DNA of 64,000 bases from Apus apus (lineage: Eukaryota > Chordata > Aves > Apodiformes > Apodidae). Shown here in pieces: positions 35,872 to 64,000 of the stretch. The notes below the pieces were generated by a model. That model ran no database searches and was not told the DNA's origin. It saw nothing but the letters and a program-made list of their open reading frames with translations. The position numbers were made by a program, and so were the translations under genes. Each line of letters begins with the position of its first letter. Position 1 is the stretch's first letter. The stretch is taken from assembly GCF_020740795.1 (NCBI RefSeq), contig NC_067285.1, forward strand, positions 16,732,001 through 16,796,000, read 5' to 3'.

Positions 35872-38800
35872 CACATAAAACATCATTTCCATGCGATGAC
35901 ACCATTTCCTAGGGTCACAATGATACTTTAAATTCTATTTTTATTCCCTAAAATAGCTACATATTTCTAATGGATTGGAACTACCTGTTGGTGTAGGTGC
36001 CCTTGTTTTCAAATTGATTTTAATAAAATTTCAATAAGTTCAGTTTTCTTTAGTGCACCTCTGGAATTAAGAGTACAAATGCATTAAGTCTTGCTCTATT
36101 GAAGGACCTCGAAAGAAACTGTTTTCAGCTGTAGTTCTCTCCACTGTGCTAAGATTAATGAATTTCAATGCTCAAAAGGCCAAGTCTGTGTTCATCACAA
36201 GAACAAAACCCACAAGTGGGTGCCTTTGTCAGAGGGGATAACAGAGTCTGGTGAAAATAGCTTTGATATGTGTGTTGACCAGATCAGAGGATGTAAAGCT
36301 TGATCAGGTAGATGAGAACTGTAACTTGCATTTATATAATTTATTTTCCAATTATTCTAAGCATCTCTGGTTTATACAGAGCCCTGCAGTTGTAGTCACA
36401 CTTGGTCTACTCTTCCTTCCCCCCTGCCCTGCATTATGTTACGGGTTTTTTGGGGGATTTTGTTGTTGAATACTTGAAAATACTTAAATGCTGCCTTGGT
36501 GGCATTTGAGACCAATTTCTTTCTTTTCTTTGCATTTTTAATTTGTTTGTTTTTTGGTGTTTCGTTTTGGACTTTTAATCCTGAAGTGACTTGGAAAAGT
36601 TTTAGGCTCTGAAATGTCTTGTTTCTCTTGGCATATGTTAAAACATATCAGCCTTTGAAAAAAAACCTGAACTGAAAGTTCCCCTATAAGCTGATGACAG
36701 AATGTGGAAATCTGTTGTTTGTGTGCCTTATGATAACAGTGGTGACAATTAATACTCTTGCAAATACAATCAAGGATTTAAAAAGAAAGAAAGTATTTAG
36801 AAAAAATGAAGGGAGCACCACCTTTATACAAGAGTATAATTGGATAAAATTAACAACAGTCCTTGAGGGCTAAAATTCCATGTTGAGTGGGCTAAACATC
36901 AGTCTGTGTCATTCTCAGAGAGGAAAGCTAAGCCCTGCAGAGGGTGGGTTTCAGATGTACCTGTACTGAGTGCTTTTCTGTTTGTCAGGTACTGGTTGCT
37001 CTACATGCTGGCTACTTTGGCTTTGATTTTGTCTCATCTACTTTATTCTGTACACTTCATAGGGGATGGAGGCACCAAATAATAAGATCTGCCTGCTGTC
37101 CAATGTGAAAGTGCTTACACCTTTATTGGATCCATCCTGAATTTTCTTATATGCTGCTGGCCATCTAGAAGCCTTGGGTGTGTGAGATGAAGCTTGGCCA
37201 GCAGCTTCAAGCCTTATTAAGAAAGGACTGATGAGAGAAGGATGGTCAAACAATACAGTAAAACCTTTGTTTCTTAGGAAACCAAGCAAAAACTGTGAAT
37301 TGGGCCAGTATCTAAGCTGTATCTTAGAAGGGATTTGAAAATATTATTCTTTTATTTGGTTGTGGTTTGGTTGGTTGGTTTTGGTTTGGTTTGTTTGTTA
37401 GTTTGTTTGTTTCCCCCCCCCCCCCTTGATGTATTTTTCTGGCTTTCTTTCCTGCCTCATGTTAGCTTGTATAGAAGTACTCCAATTTGATGTGTTTAAG
37501 GGACCTTGAAAGCCACTCAATCCATCTTTTCAACTAGTGGGTGCAGAAAAATTATAAAAGTCATGTCTAAACATCAGAACCTTGGATGCTTATGTCAGGG
37601 TGTATATGTGAGTAGGGCACTGATTTGACTAGAGCGGTAGAGAGTTTTTACTTTTTAAAATGCTCTTTTCAGGCAATGACAGTGTAATTGTTACACTGAA
37701 ATCTCAGAGAACTTTTTTTTCTAGTAGATTAAACCTTGGACCAGAATTTAATAAATCTGGCTCCTCTGGCTTCTGACCTGTTTGTTGACAATGAGCAAAT
37801 AATTTTATCACCCTGTGCTTGATGTTTACATAGTTAGGTCTGTTCATGTGCACTGAAGCTAGATATTTTTACTCACCAGAGCCAAGAGTAAGTGTGTTTC
37901 ACTAGAATATGAGATGGCTTAGTCTGATGTGACATTTATCTTCACTCATCAGAAGTGCAATCAGTGGGGAGTTGCCCAGATCTTTGTTCATTAAGATAAA
38001 TGTCAAATGTTATCAATCTACATTCTCATATGGTGTCTATCACCATGGTATCTGAATGCCTTCCAAAGCAATAATGTACACAAATTAGACCTAAACCAGT
38101 CAGCAAATGATCATCATGAAGATGTTGCTGACAATTTTCTGGAAGTGGTGATTTGGATTGAATCTTTCCTGTTTCCTTTGATTATGTAACAGACAGTGAG
38201 AGATAAGCTTGTTTAATTATTAGGAGAGGAGGGCAGGGGGATTAAAAAAGATAAACTCGGACAGTATGATGGAATACTGAATTAATAATAAGTTCTTTAT
38301 TTCACCTTCCTCTAGTTTCCCTTTCTGCCCAGGAGGCTAAAGACATGTTCACTCTTCTGAAGTCAGTCTTGGAGTAAGCACTGCCAACAAGGCCAGGTGT
38401 AATTTAAAAATATTTATGCATTGTCAGTTCTGGAATTAATCTTTCTTAATTGAATTGACACGAACTCATGTCTGCAGGTAATGTAAACTGTCAAACACTC
38501 TGCCAGTGACAGCATGTTGGTTAGGGTGGTGGAGTTAATGAGAGATCTAAATTATGATGGAATATCTATCTCAGTGTTGGCTTTGGAGTCTGGTGTTTAT
38601 AAATGCATTAGTAACATCACATTAACTACAGGCTACAGACTCTGAAGTTCAGAAGGGCTAATTATTTGTTTGCAGTTTCTGAAAGAACTGGGGGTGAGAT
38701 ATTTGTCCCTCAGAAACGCTTTGGTAGTGTATTTGCTGCAGTGAAATTTCTTTCCCTTGAAATGCAAACAATGTAATTTTAAAGCATAATATTTTTCATT

Positions 38801-40944
38801 TGATAAGCAGTGCTTTTATAGTCTGGAGATACTGTTTTGAGATACATGTATTAAAATATTTATCAACACTGTCTAGGAGAGTCTTGCCCATTTCCACTGA
38901 CAGCTAGACCAAGTCTGCTAGCTAGATCAAGCTCTGTTAGCAGAGCATTTAGCACAGTCTAATAGTGATGCTTTCCTTTCCTTCTCCTCATGGCAAAATG
39001 GAATTACTTTTAGCTTTCTAAAATCCAGAGAGTGCAGGGAGGATATTGTGTGTGTAACAGAAACCTCAGATAATTTTTGTGCTGAATATGATGAGGCAAA
39101 TGAGCCTTTGCTTTCTATAGGCAACTGTTCATGAAGATTTCCTAGGATCTTATAAGCTTATTGAAGCATCATGGGCTCTGCGTGACATGCTCAAGGGTGA
39201 GGCTGCAGCCAAGTTTTACTGAGGGGAGGTGGGAGCTGATGAATCCACAGGCTGAATGATCTATCCTCTGAGACGAGTGCTTGCTTATGTGCCATAATAA
39301 GTACTAGAGAGCATCACACTACTTTCTGTGCTGATTAGAGTTCAGGCCCTCTGTACTGCTTGCAGACTGAGCTCAGTGGAGATTTGCTGTGTGTAACACA
39401 AATAGGATGCTGATTAGATTTTAAACAGTAAAGCTTTTATCTTGAGGTAGCTGGACCATAAGAGATGACCTGACTTGATAATAATGGGTTCAATGATCCA
39501 GTCTTCCAGACCAAAGGAACTGTGCTCCTAGGTGGAGCCCTGGGGACAAAAAGAGAAAATGTTTGAACATCAGTTTGATATTGGGACAGTCTCCCTGTTG
39601 GTTTGAGTGCAGGACAAAAAACAGATGATACCAAGAGTCTTTTGTGGCCTTTTCACAAGCAGGATTCTGAATTGATAAAAAGGCCCTTTCCAGTCTTAAC
39701 AGATGTCCACCCAGGAGAATGAATGAAAATAGTTTGCCCCTTTTAGTTCTTTTGTTGCAAACTTTTTTTAAGAGGTAAGATAATCTATAGTAAAGGTAGC
39801 TCTCCTAAAATTTCACTGGCTTTGATTTGGTTTAGAGTTAATTATTTTATGAATAATTTCAGGTTAGTTCTCAAATCATGTGTTTGTAATTTTTGAGAGG
39901 TACTACACAAGAATGTTGACATAACATATGCTGTCTTTATGATGAAGGGGACTGACCATTCCAGGCACCTTGCTAGAATGCTGAGAAGTGAAGGGAGAAT
40001 TTCTGTAGATAAGTGAACTAAACCAGCAACTCTTTGAAGTAACCTTGCATGTTATAACATGGGAGAAGGGAGGTAGTGTAGTAAAGGTAATAGCTACTAA
40101 CAGGTTTTAAACATATTTAAGAAATTCATTACCTTCTGTGGCACATCTTTCTGTAGATGGTTTGCACAATGAAAGCAGAGGATTGCTTGACACATTTGGA
40201 GGAAAAGCTGATTAAGGTTAACCAGGTAGCTCTTCATACTCAGCAGGTGTGTATCATGCCATCACCATTATTCTTTGCATCTTACACATCATAACTGTTT
40301 TTCAAAACCTGTGTTGGGAAGTGGAGGCTCTGCAGATTGTCGGAGTATGGTGTGGCTGAAGAGCTGTGTGGGAACATTGTTTCTGAATGTTCTGCAATAT
40401 CACAGGCTGATGTCTGTTCTTACGTAAACCCTACCTCAGATCCTCCCCAAACCCTACATCCTTGAGCTGCTTAGTGATTCTATGTCCTATGCCAAATAAT
40501 GTATTTTAATGGGGCTATTCTGAGTTATGAGTTAACACAAATGAGTTCAAAATTTAGTTTCTTTTTGGGACATATTTCTCATTAATTTTGCTCTGAAATT
40601 GGTTAAAAATCCTCATCTTTGACAGACATAAATTATCTGTAGAGATGTACTTACCTGAAGGAACAAAGAAATATAAGCAAAATTTTAAGTTTGGGGTTTT
40701 ATTTTTGGCTGTCAGGTATTGTCAATAGCAGACTATCCAATACCACAATAAAAGTGGTAGCTCAGAAGGCACACTGACATCTGCTTTGCAATGAGAGATG
40801 TGTTGTATGTAAAGAGGTGATAGGGTGGTTCTCGGTGTCAAAGTATATTTGTGAAAAACTTGGTGTTCTGTGATCTTTCTTGTTTAACAGTCATGGATGA
40901 GTAATGCAGATTTTTCCAGAAGATTTCTGGGAAAGAGTCTTCTG
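35872..40944. other. intergenic sequence between CR1 copies
   Basis: AT-rich unique sequence with no recognised gene. Contains a G/T-rich tract leading into a C13 run (37360-37425) and one exon-shaped plus-strand segment (40157-40246) discussed as a finding. Confidence 0.5.
37360..37425. repeat. GGTT/GTTT low-complexity tract followed by C13
   Basis: Imperfect GGTT and GTTT units run into 13 consecutive C (37413-37425). No associated element was recognised. Confidence 0.85.
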
Positions 40945-41388
40945 ATGGACCTGTTGGAGCAGCTCCAGAGAAAGGCCATAAAAATGTTCAGAGGGATAGA
41001 AAGGCTGAGAGTTGAGATTGTTCAGCTTGGAGAAGAGAAGGCTCCAGGGAGACCTCATAGCAGCTCTCCAGTACTTAAAGTGGTCTTTTTTATAAAAAAG
41101 ATGGGGACAAACTTTTAAGTAGGACCTGTTGCAATAGGACAAAGGGTAATGGTTTTAAATGAAAAAGAGAGTAGATTTATACTAAATTTAAGAAAAAAAA
41201 TTATGATGTGGGTGGTGAAACACTGGCCCAGGTTGCCCAGAGGGGTGGTAGATGCCTCCTCCCTGGAAACGTCAGGTTGGACGGGGCTCTGAGTAACCTG
41301 GTCTAGTTGAAGATATCCCTACTTATTGCAGGGGATTTGGACTAGATGACCTTTAAAGTTCCCTTTCAACTCAAAGTATTCTATGATT
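40945..41388 (+). mobile_element. CR1 LINE 3' fragment
   Basis: Starts near CTGTTGGAGCAGCTCCAGAG and keeps the order of the CR1 3' end: GAGAAGAGAAGGCTCCAGG, the ...AGGTTGCCCAGAG block, GGACTAGATGAC, then an ATTCTATG tail at 41378-41385. It is diverged and carries insertions and deletions in the ORF2 remnant. Plus orientation. Confidence 0.88.
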
Positions 41389-42233
41389 GGATGATAGCAA
41401 TTAATCAGAAGCAGTCATGTTCATTGAATAATGTTATTTTCACCAGATCACTTCTTTCCAGTGTTTTGGGTTTTTTCCCCATTAACATAATTCATGGGTA
41501 TGTATTCTTACTGGCATCACAAAGCATGAACATATTCTGCAAGGGCACATTTTTACAAGGCAGTGGCTCATACGGCATAATTCAATATACTACTGATTTG
41601 TATCTCCTTGTATTTGGATTCCTTTTCTTTTACTCATTCTCTTGCTTGCTTAATACAGACAAAGATGAAAGACATTTAGTAATAGCTCATACGAAAAATG
41701 CTGACCTGATAAGACTAGAGTTCACCAAGGTCTCTGGAGGAGGTAGTGTCTTCATGTTAATACTTGGTTTTCACATCAGAGTTCATTCTGTGGTGTTGTG
41801 TCTACCAGCTACTTCCGTATGCTTTTTCACTATTGTCTGATAGCTGGAGTAGTATGGGACTTGTAAGAGTAAACCAGTTCATGATATTATGACTAGTGTT
41901 TCATCTCATTCTTGTAAGGTCTAGGTGATTTTCTGGTTGAATTTGTTTAATCCTTGTGAGGGTTAGTGAGTCAGATCTGGCATATTTGTACCATTGAAAA
42001 TGTGTAGTCTTACCTTCATTCTGGACATACTCATGATCACTGGACAAAAATTAATACTAATACTACTAATAATAAGTAGGTAATTCACCTGCCTCTGTGA
42101 ATTAATAGGAATAGTGTCTACTTTGTGGAAGGCTTGGAGCAAATTAATTGGTTGGAGCCACCAGTAGAGAGACCATTTTTGATTCTGATAAGCAGGGTAA
42201 AATGTAATTACTTCATTATGTATAAAAAGAAAA
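41389..42233. other. unique spacer between two convergent CR1 tails; 164-codon open frame
   Basis: An ATG-initiated plus-strand frame of 164 codons (41346-41840) begins inside the 3' tail of the preceding CR1 and runs into unique sequence. It is rich in Phe, Leu, Ile and Ser and has no motif I recognise. Because its start lies in a transposon tail and its composition matches AT-rich non-coding DNA, I do not call it a gene. Confidence 0.5.
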
Positions 42234-42575
42234 CATAGAATCATAGAATGCCAGGTTGTAAGGGACCTCAAAGATCATCTGGTCCAACCTTTCTAGGTAC
42301 TACTACAGTTTACGTGAGATGGCTCAACACCCTGTCAAGCTGAGACTTGAAACTGCCCAATGTGAGGCATCCACCACTTCCCTTGGGAAACTTTTCCAAC
42401 GTTTGACTGTCCTCATGATGAAAAATGTAGCTCTTGTGTCCAATCAGAATCTCCCCAGAATCAACTTGTGCCCATTACCCCTTGTCTTTTCCATGTGACT
42501 CCTTGTAAATAGGGAGTCTCTATCTTCTTTGCAGCCACCCTATAAATACTGGACTTGAAATTTCAGTTGAGGTGC
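42234..42575 (-). mobile_element. CR1 LINE 3' fragment, inverted
   Basis: The left end carries the reversed CR1 tail (CATAGAATCATAGAATG), followed by the reversed 3' UTR and ORF2 end (GGTCCAACC, CATCCACCACTTCCC, AATCTCCCC...). It is in the opposite direction to the copy at 40.9-41.4 kb. The right end is indistinct. Confidence 0.88.
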
Positions 42576-42824
42576 TGTGGGGATTTTGGTCACCTTTCGT
42601 AGATACAGGGACAAGAGTCTGTTACAGCCTGGCCTGTATTCCAGAGAGCTTGTAGCAGCTGCAGCCCTGCATCGGGCTTTAGGTGTAGGTGTTGGCAGCT
42701 CTCGGCAGCTTTTCCTTGAAACTGATATTCATGGTAAAACCAGCAAGTGTGCTGTTTTCATTGATGGGCAATGGATTTTTTTTTTAATCCCTTCTTAATT
42801 GCTTACACACCAAATTTTCAAAGC

Positions 42825-42886
42825 TTTTTTTTTTTTCTTTTTTTTTTTTTTTCCCCGAGTGCATTCGGATTAAAAAAAAAAAAAAA
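42825..42886. repeat. T-run / quasi-palindrome / A-run
   Basis: About 28 nt of nearly pure T, then CCGAGTGCATTCGG (12 of 14 positions self-complementary), then 15 A. The whole block can fold back on itself. Confidence 0.85.
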
Positions 42887-43747
42887 TCAAGATGAAATTT
42901 GGTATTTCCAGTTTCCAAACTGGAAACTCATATTTTAAACCAGTAGTGACATGCAGCAGTGGATTTGTATAGTATGGTCGAAGTTTTATGGAGCAGGTGG
43001 CTACATGCTGAACAATTGCTGTGGAAATGTGTCTCAGAGGTGCATCAGCATCTGTATTGCGTGAGCTTTGCAAAGGTGAGACTGATTTGGAGGCTGGCTG
43101 AATTGAAGGCTCTTTCCCTTGTACTCTACAAGGGACAAAGGGCAGGTCATTCATTAGAAGTGATGCTAATAGCAGAACTCTCCCATGCTTTGGCAGCCTG
43201 GCTTTTGCTGAACAAGATGGATTTGGGGTTCCAAGCTATTTTCTTCTTATTACCCAGAGTGCACAAGTTTTTCAGGGTCTTTCGCTAGTTTGGGAGCAGA
43301 GGAGGTAAGGTTCTCCTTCATTGCTTTGGGGGATTTCCATTCTATTTTCCTTTAATTTGCTCCTCCCTGTTAATCGCATAAGAGAAGCTTAGTGTTAAGT
43401 GAACAGATAATTCTTGGTCCATGTATATGAGCAAGAAGAATTCAGATTTGCATGAAAATAGCTATCCTCAGGTTAGATCTTTACATTTGGAGATAAGCTC
43501 TTTTCAGGTCTATTTTTCCTCCATTGTTATGCGGTTTATTTAATGTGAGTGGTGGATGTTTGGGGAGGGACAGAGGCTTGTTTGACTATTCAGATTCATC
43601 AACAGGGTTTAAGTTGGCACAGCATGGATCAGAGCAAGATGAGTGGAGACATCTTATTTCTAATTAAATGCACACATATATGTACTTGTTCAATTTAGTA
43701 AAACTAAATTCTTTCTCAGAGCTGATTACTTCTACCAGTCTACTTTT

Positions 43748-43764
43748 TGTGTGTGTGTGTGTGT
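43748..43764. repeat. (TG)n microsatellite
   Basis: Uninterrupted TG dinucleotide run of about 8 units. Confidence 0.9.
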
Positions 43765-44697
43765 TTGCACTCACAGCACAGTGGGGCCATCCCATTTTGT
43801 TTTAGGATTTTTTAGAGCAAGAAACAGAAGCAAAAACTGGAATGCACCCTCTGTAACAGAATGCCTGTATGGCAACACCAGATGAAGGTCTCACCAGGTC
43901 TTCTGGTTCCTTTCTTTCTTGCATAAATACTTGTCTGAGTCTTTTTTTTTTCTTTCTTAATGTGTTCTAACAGTAGCCATTATATGTATATAGTGCAGGC
44001 TTTTGCATGGGGGCAGATGGATTATGTGGTAGAATGTGTATATTTTGGGCTAGACTGATGTGGGCAGGATTAGTTTAAACGTTTAATTGGCTGCCTCCTA
44101 CTCCAAACCAGGAACTCTTTAGCTTTGAGAAAAGCCCACTGAAATCGATCTCCTCTGCCAGGCCAGGCAGTGTCAGACGTCCAGAGCCAGAGCTCATCAC
44201 TGGAGTCCCAGAGGTGCTGACTCCACAAGTAACCTTTGGAGGCCAGTGTGTGTTCTTGCACCTGAGAAATATGGGTATAAGGCTGAAGAGAAGGTGCTAA
44301 TTATCTGTGCTATCAGTTCTCAGCCAGATAGCTGTCTGAACAAAACATCTGGCAACTAGTTAATTAAAACAAAGGCTTCATGTATCTGGGAGTAAAAGCA
44401 GAGCAGATTCGTATACAAAACACTTCTGCAAAGTTTCTCCCCCTGAAATCAGGGAAAGAAGTGTTAAGAAATCTGGAATTTTGCTGCAAAAGCCTGATGC
44501 TTTTCTCCAACATAGTGATGTCTGATGTTTTGCTATTAACTGGAGCTTTCATTATTTTAGCATATGCTAATATCTGACTTTAACATTTGGAGAAAGTGTT
44601 GGGCTTCTTAAAGGATTATTTGTCTTGACAGGGAAGTTGTCATGTTTGCAATGTCTTTCCCCATTTTTGATACATATGTGAACTCGTGGCTAAGTAC

Positions 44698-44715
44698 TTT
44701 TTTTTTTTTTTTTTT
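44698..44715. repeat. poly-T run (18 nt)
   Basis: Homopolymer followed by AGC and A-rich sequence. No retroposon body was identified on either strand. Confidence 0.9.
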
Positions 44716-47700
44716 AGCTTAAAAAAATAATTAATTTTACCTATTATATTTGTCCTCCTATGAGCAAATAAATTCTTCTGAAGGTTGTTCCTGGGCAGTT
44801 GTTACATTCTTGTCTCCCAGAGTCTGCCTGCAGTCCTGAAACAGTCTTGGGGCAAAGAAACTTGCTGACAACTCAGTTTGAGGGTATTTTGTTTGATGAC
44901 TGCATCAGACAGTTTTCTGAAGGCCACAGGCCATGATTTCTTTCAATACACCATAGTACTATGGTTTGAAGCAAGTAAGAGAATAGTCCCACAATGAAAA
45001 GACTTCAGAAATGGTATAGGAAGAGGCTGGTGGTCTTTCTTTTTGTTGTTTGCTTTTGTTAGTTGAGGGCATGGTAGCAAATAGGAATAAATACCTGACT
45101 GGTTAGTAATACCACCGGTGTCAGTGGGAAGGCATGGCCCCAGTTGCAGTCTCTGAAGCTGGTCCATGATCTTTAGCGATCACTTACTTCTGGTATTTTA
45201 TCTGATAAACCTGAGTAGCATAACGTGGTGTCTTGAGTTGTGAGGTGTATAAGGCATGCACTTAGGCTTGTGTAAGACGTGTTGGCTCATTGTCTGTCAC
45301 TGACCAGCTCTAGGTAGCTCTCCTGAAGGAATTCAGTGAGCGCCTCTCTCCCTGTGGATCCCTTGGAGGTGGCTGGCTTTCCCACTGCTCCATTCCGGGT
45401 ATCTGTATATCTCCTGGTGTTTTCTGTGTGCCGTGGTGCTTTTTGCTGCTAGTCCTGACATCTTTTCGTCTGGTAAAGCAACAGAACTGCCTTGGAATCT
45501 TTCATAAGCAATTATAAAGCATTCAGAGTTTTTTTGCCTCCAGGAAGTGTGTTTTTTCTCTGCTGTGTTCCTTACCTTGGACTCATCGATGGATTTAATC
45601 TCTTTGCCACAGCAAAAGTTACAAAGGAGACAAACTTTTTCAAAGGGTAGCTTTGTGGTCAGAGTCCACATACATAATGTGTATTCCCATTTCTCTTCTG
45701 TGTATGAATTTTAAAATAAGTTTCTAGTGTTCCTTCTTTAGAGAATTGTCATTCTAATTCAGGTCCCTGTCTGTATACGTGACACACAACTCTAAGCAAA
45801 GTACTGTGTAAACGGCTGAGTGCTTCTTACTGCCTCAGCTAGCACTGACGTAAGATTCAGCACTGAATGCTGCCATCTCACTCTCCAGTACTGCTTTCAA
45901 TTTTCTAAATAGATACTTCGGCATCTAAGCGGCATGGAGTGGAAATCCTACTTACACAATGGCATAAAAGACAGTGAGAACCAGACTTCCAGTCATTTTC
46001 TGTTTCTATATAATAGGCAGTTCCCAAAAGCACTTAATAGCTGTGCTTTCCAAAGAACTTAGAAGCAATGGACTTTGATGGGACTTTGTCCTCCCTTAAC
46101 TATTAAATATATCTTGTTCATCTCCATGTGTTAGATGTATTTAGGATAGGAATATATCACGTACTGGAAGGACTATGTGAACACATGAGACTTGGGATGT
46201 CATCTTGTGGTTGTTCAAAGAAATGCAAGAGCAGCTTGTAGGTGACGAGTTTACTGCCTCTGTATTTTACACTGATCTGGTTCAGGTGCATATTTTTCTT
46301 ATTGATGTACATGATCATTCTTTCTTGTACAATCTGTGTAATTGTAAAGTACATGACTATAGCTCTTAAACTCCTTACAGTCCATGCCATTATTCAGGGT
46401 TTGGGGTGACTACAGCAAGAAACTGATAAGAAATCGCATGCTGCTTGGACACCTGACTGTATCAGAGAGTGCAGCTGCTGTTGGTTGAACCTACATGATG
46501 TCAGAAACAGGAGGACTCTGATATACTGCTGGCAAATTACTAAAACATTGTCATTATTTAGCCATGTTTTGTTAAAAGCGCTTTTTGTTTAGCTTTAGCC
46601 TTTCCAGGGCTGGATCAGCCAGCTAGCGTCTCATGTTTGAGTGTCACACAGGTGCAGAGAAGGTAGCCTCATCAAGCATTTTCTTTTCCCAGAAGAGAGG
46701 TCATTTTAGACCCAGAGAATCTTATCTGTGAAGAACAGTCTGTATACTGGGGGCTTAAGTGACAGGAGTGCAGCTGAACTGACCCCATCAGCTCACAGGC
46801 CAAAATATTTGTCAGCTTTATCAGTTTAGGCAAAGCAAACTCCTAGGTGGAGGAATTCCTGGGGTTAAATAATTCCCTGTTATAAGGAAGAGTTGTTTCA
46901 GGCACATCTACATTCTGCCATTTTTCTGTGGCCTTAAAGGATGTTTGCCTCAGCTGCTGGCAGCTGGAGCAGTACAGAGCTCTCCTGGCCAAAGGGAACA
47001 TCCCAGTAGTCAGTGCAGATCTAGAACAGCATGAAGTTGTTCCCTACACAGGGCTAAATCTTTGCAAACTGTGTGAACAGGCAAAAAGCTGCTGGATGTT
47101 GGTCATGCACAGCAGCCAAACCAGGGAAGACAGATTTTACTAGCTTTGTATGTAAGTATTAAGGATCACATTTTCTTTCTTGTGAATATGTATTTTCTTT
47201 TGTTTGTTGCTTGAATGAGCTGGGAGACAGAATGGCCTCTCAGACTTCTCAGTTATGTTTCTAATAGTATTGCTAAGTGTAGTGAAACTGTCAAGCCTGT
47301 GCATGCTTAGACACAAAGGCATCTAGAAGAGGGTGAACTCAAGTCAGAAGAGCAGGGTACCTGCCACTCTTCAAATGCTGGGTGAACAGGCTTGCTCAGA
47401 TCTCTACTCAGTTCTGTAATTGTTTTCTGGGGAATGCTCTTTCAAGTTAAATGCTTTCTAATTACAAGCCTTACAAGCAACAAACTTTCTTGTCTTACAA
47501 TTAAAATAAAGCTACTCTGATTTTTACTGTCAGTTTTATGGCATTGATTGAGACAAATTTTAATAGTGGAAGATCAAACATTAGCTCAGGCAAATTGCCA
47601 GTAATTTCTGGAGTGCTATATTGTCATTAGTGAAGGGACAATCCATTTGTATGGTGATTAGTTCCAGCTCCCAGCTCTCATTCATAGGTCAAGATGCTTG

Positions 47701-48512
47701 AGAGATTCTTAACAACCAAAAAATAAGGGCGTTGCCATGTGTTTGACAGGCATGACAGCATGACTGCTGCTTGTTCCTCTCTAGCCAATGGCACTTCACG
47801 TTCTGGAAATTGTTTCATGTAGTATCTTTACTCTACCTTGTTCAACAGAATTAAGACAGTGTAATTTACTTGTTTTGCCTGACAAGTGCATGCTTGTTTT
47901 ACAGTGCTGTGTTGTAAGAAAGCACTAAGTGTGCCACTAAATACAATGGCAGATTTTTCAAGGCTAATTATTTCTTGCAGTTATTTTTGTTATTATTTTA
48001 AAGGCAGCTGAAGTCTTCATCCAGTCAAGAGTGTGACAATCATAGAAAATCCTGATTTTGGGTTCTGCTGTGCCTTACATACATTTCAAGCACCAGAGGA
48101 ATTTCAGAGAGATGCTTCTGCTTTGGCCCTCCATAAAAGTGCGGTGGGATCCCAGATTATAACCTGATTTTTAATGCAGGCTGTATCTTACTGTGCCTAG
48201 GGAGAAGAGACTGAGGCTAAATTAAATACTTCCCCTGTGCAGATCAGATTATACCCAAGAGTTTACTCTAGGCTGTGTGTCCTCTTATGTTTTTATTCAA
48301 GATCATCTCTAAATACAAGGAGTACACTAAAACTATTCAACAAATTTCCTAATGAAGAAATTCATTAATACTTTGTGCAAAAGTAGTTCATTATACTGCA
48401 TGGTAAAGATGACAGTAAAATACCTTAAACTCCAGATTTGTGGCACTACATCCTCTGATTAACACTATACAGTATCTAATGCGTTGTTGTTTTGCAACAG
48501 TTAAAGAAAACT

Positions 48513-64000
<15,488 letters not shown>

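Larger units (their letters stand above)
42576..48512. other. intergenic sequence 3' of MYOF
   Basis: No recognised gene. Contains T-rich and A-rich tracts (42825-42886), a TG dinucleotide repeat (43748-43764) and a T18 run (44698-44715). A plus-strand segment at 46954-47143 with an acceptor-like 5' end, 62 open codons and an AATAAA at 47505-47510 could be a terminal exon of a convergent transcript and is listed as a finding. Confidence 0.5.

Noticed and set aside
41346..41840. 164-codon plus-strand frame as a gene
   Set aside because: The start codon lies in a CR1 tail, composition is that of AT-rich non-coding DNA and there is no recognisable domain; kept only as a low-interest observation.
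1..48512. CYP26A1, CEP55 or another known neighbour of MYOF
   Set aside because: No cytochrome P450 haem-binding motif or other recognisable exon of these genes was seen on either strand.

Overview
The window is vertebrate nuclear DNA, almost certainly from a bird. Five CR1 LINE fragments carry the avian-type 3' end (the GGTTGGACTAGATG / TTCCAAC signature followed by ATTCTRTG tails). There is also a retroviral LTR with a tRNA-Lys-type primer site, and the only recognisable gene is a split, intron-containing one. Base composition is AT-rich except for one CpG island near 6 kb.

Right part (about 48.5-64 kb, minus strand): the 3' end of the myoferlin gene (MYOF). Fifteen exons join in phase, plus a 12-nt microexon, to give a continuous reading frame of 619 codons. 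It covers the tract before the DWWSK motif, the last two C2 domains (C2F and C2G) and the C-terminal membrane anchor ending ...MKIVKPI-stop. The stop is at 49148-49150. The 3' UTR runs left to one of two AATAAA signals (48727-48732 or 48543-48548). The 5' two-thirds of the gene lies beyond the right edge. A further 29-nt exon-like segment lies at 63717-63745.

Left and middle part (1-48.5 kb): no gene I can recognise. It holds a CpG island (about 5.64-6.36 kb) with a perfect 23-bp tandem duplication, an ERV fragment on the minus strand (LTR 10316-11001, primer site, 400 bp of internal sequence), CR1 copies at 34.7-35.9, 40.9-41.4 and 42.2-42.6 kb, and simple repeats. In other tetrapods CYP26A1 lies on this side of MYOF, but I see no CYP26A1 exon here. 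Just downstream of the island, an ATG-containing segment ends in a good splice donor. Several plus-strand segments between 11 and 47 kb look like exons by splice signals and open phase, and a plus-strand AATAAA at 47.5 kb would sit tail-to-tail with MYOF. These could belong to an unrecognised plus-strand transcription unit (coding or lncRNA), but I recognise no protein family in them and chance explains any single one.

No tRNA, rRNA, CRISPR array or bacterial-type operon structure was seen.
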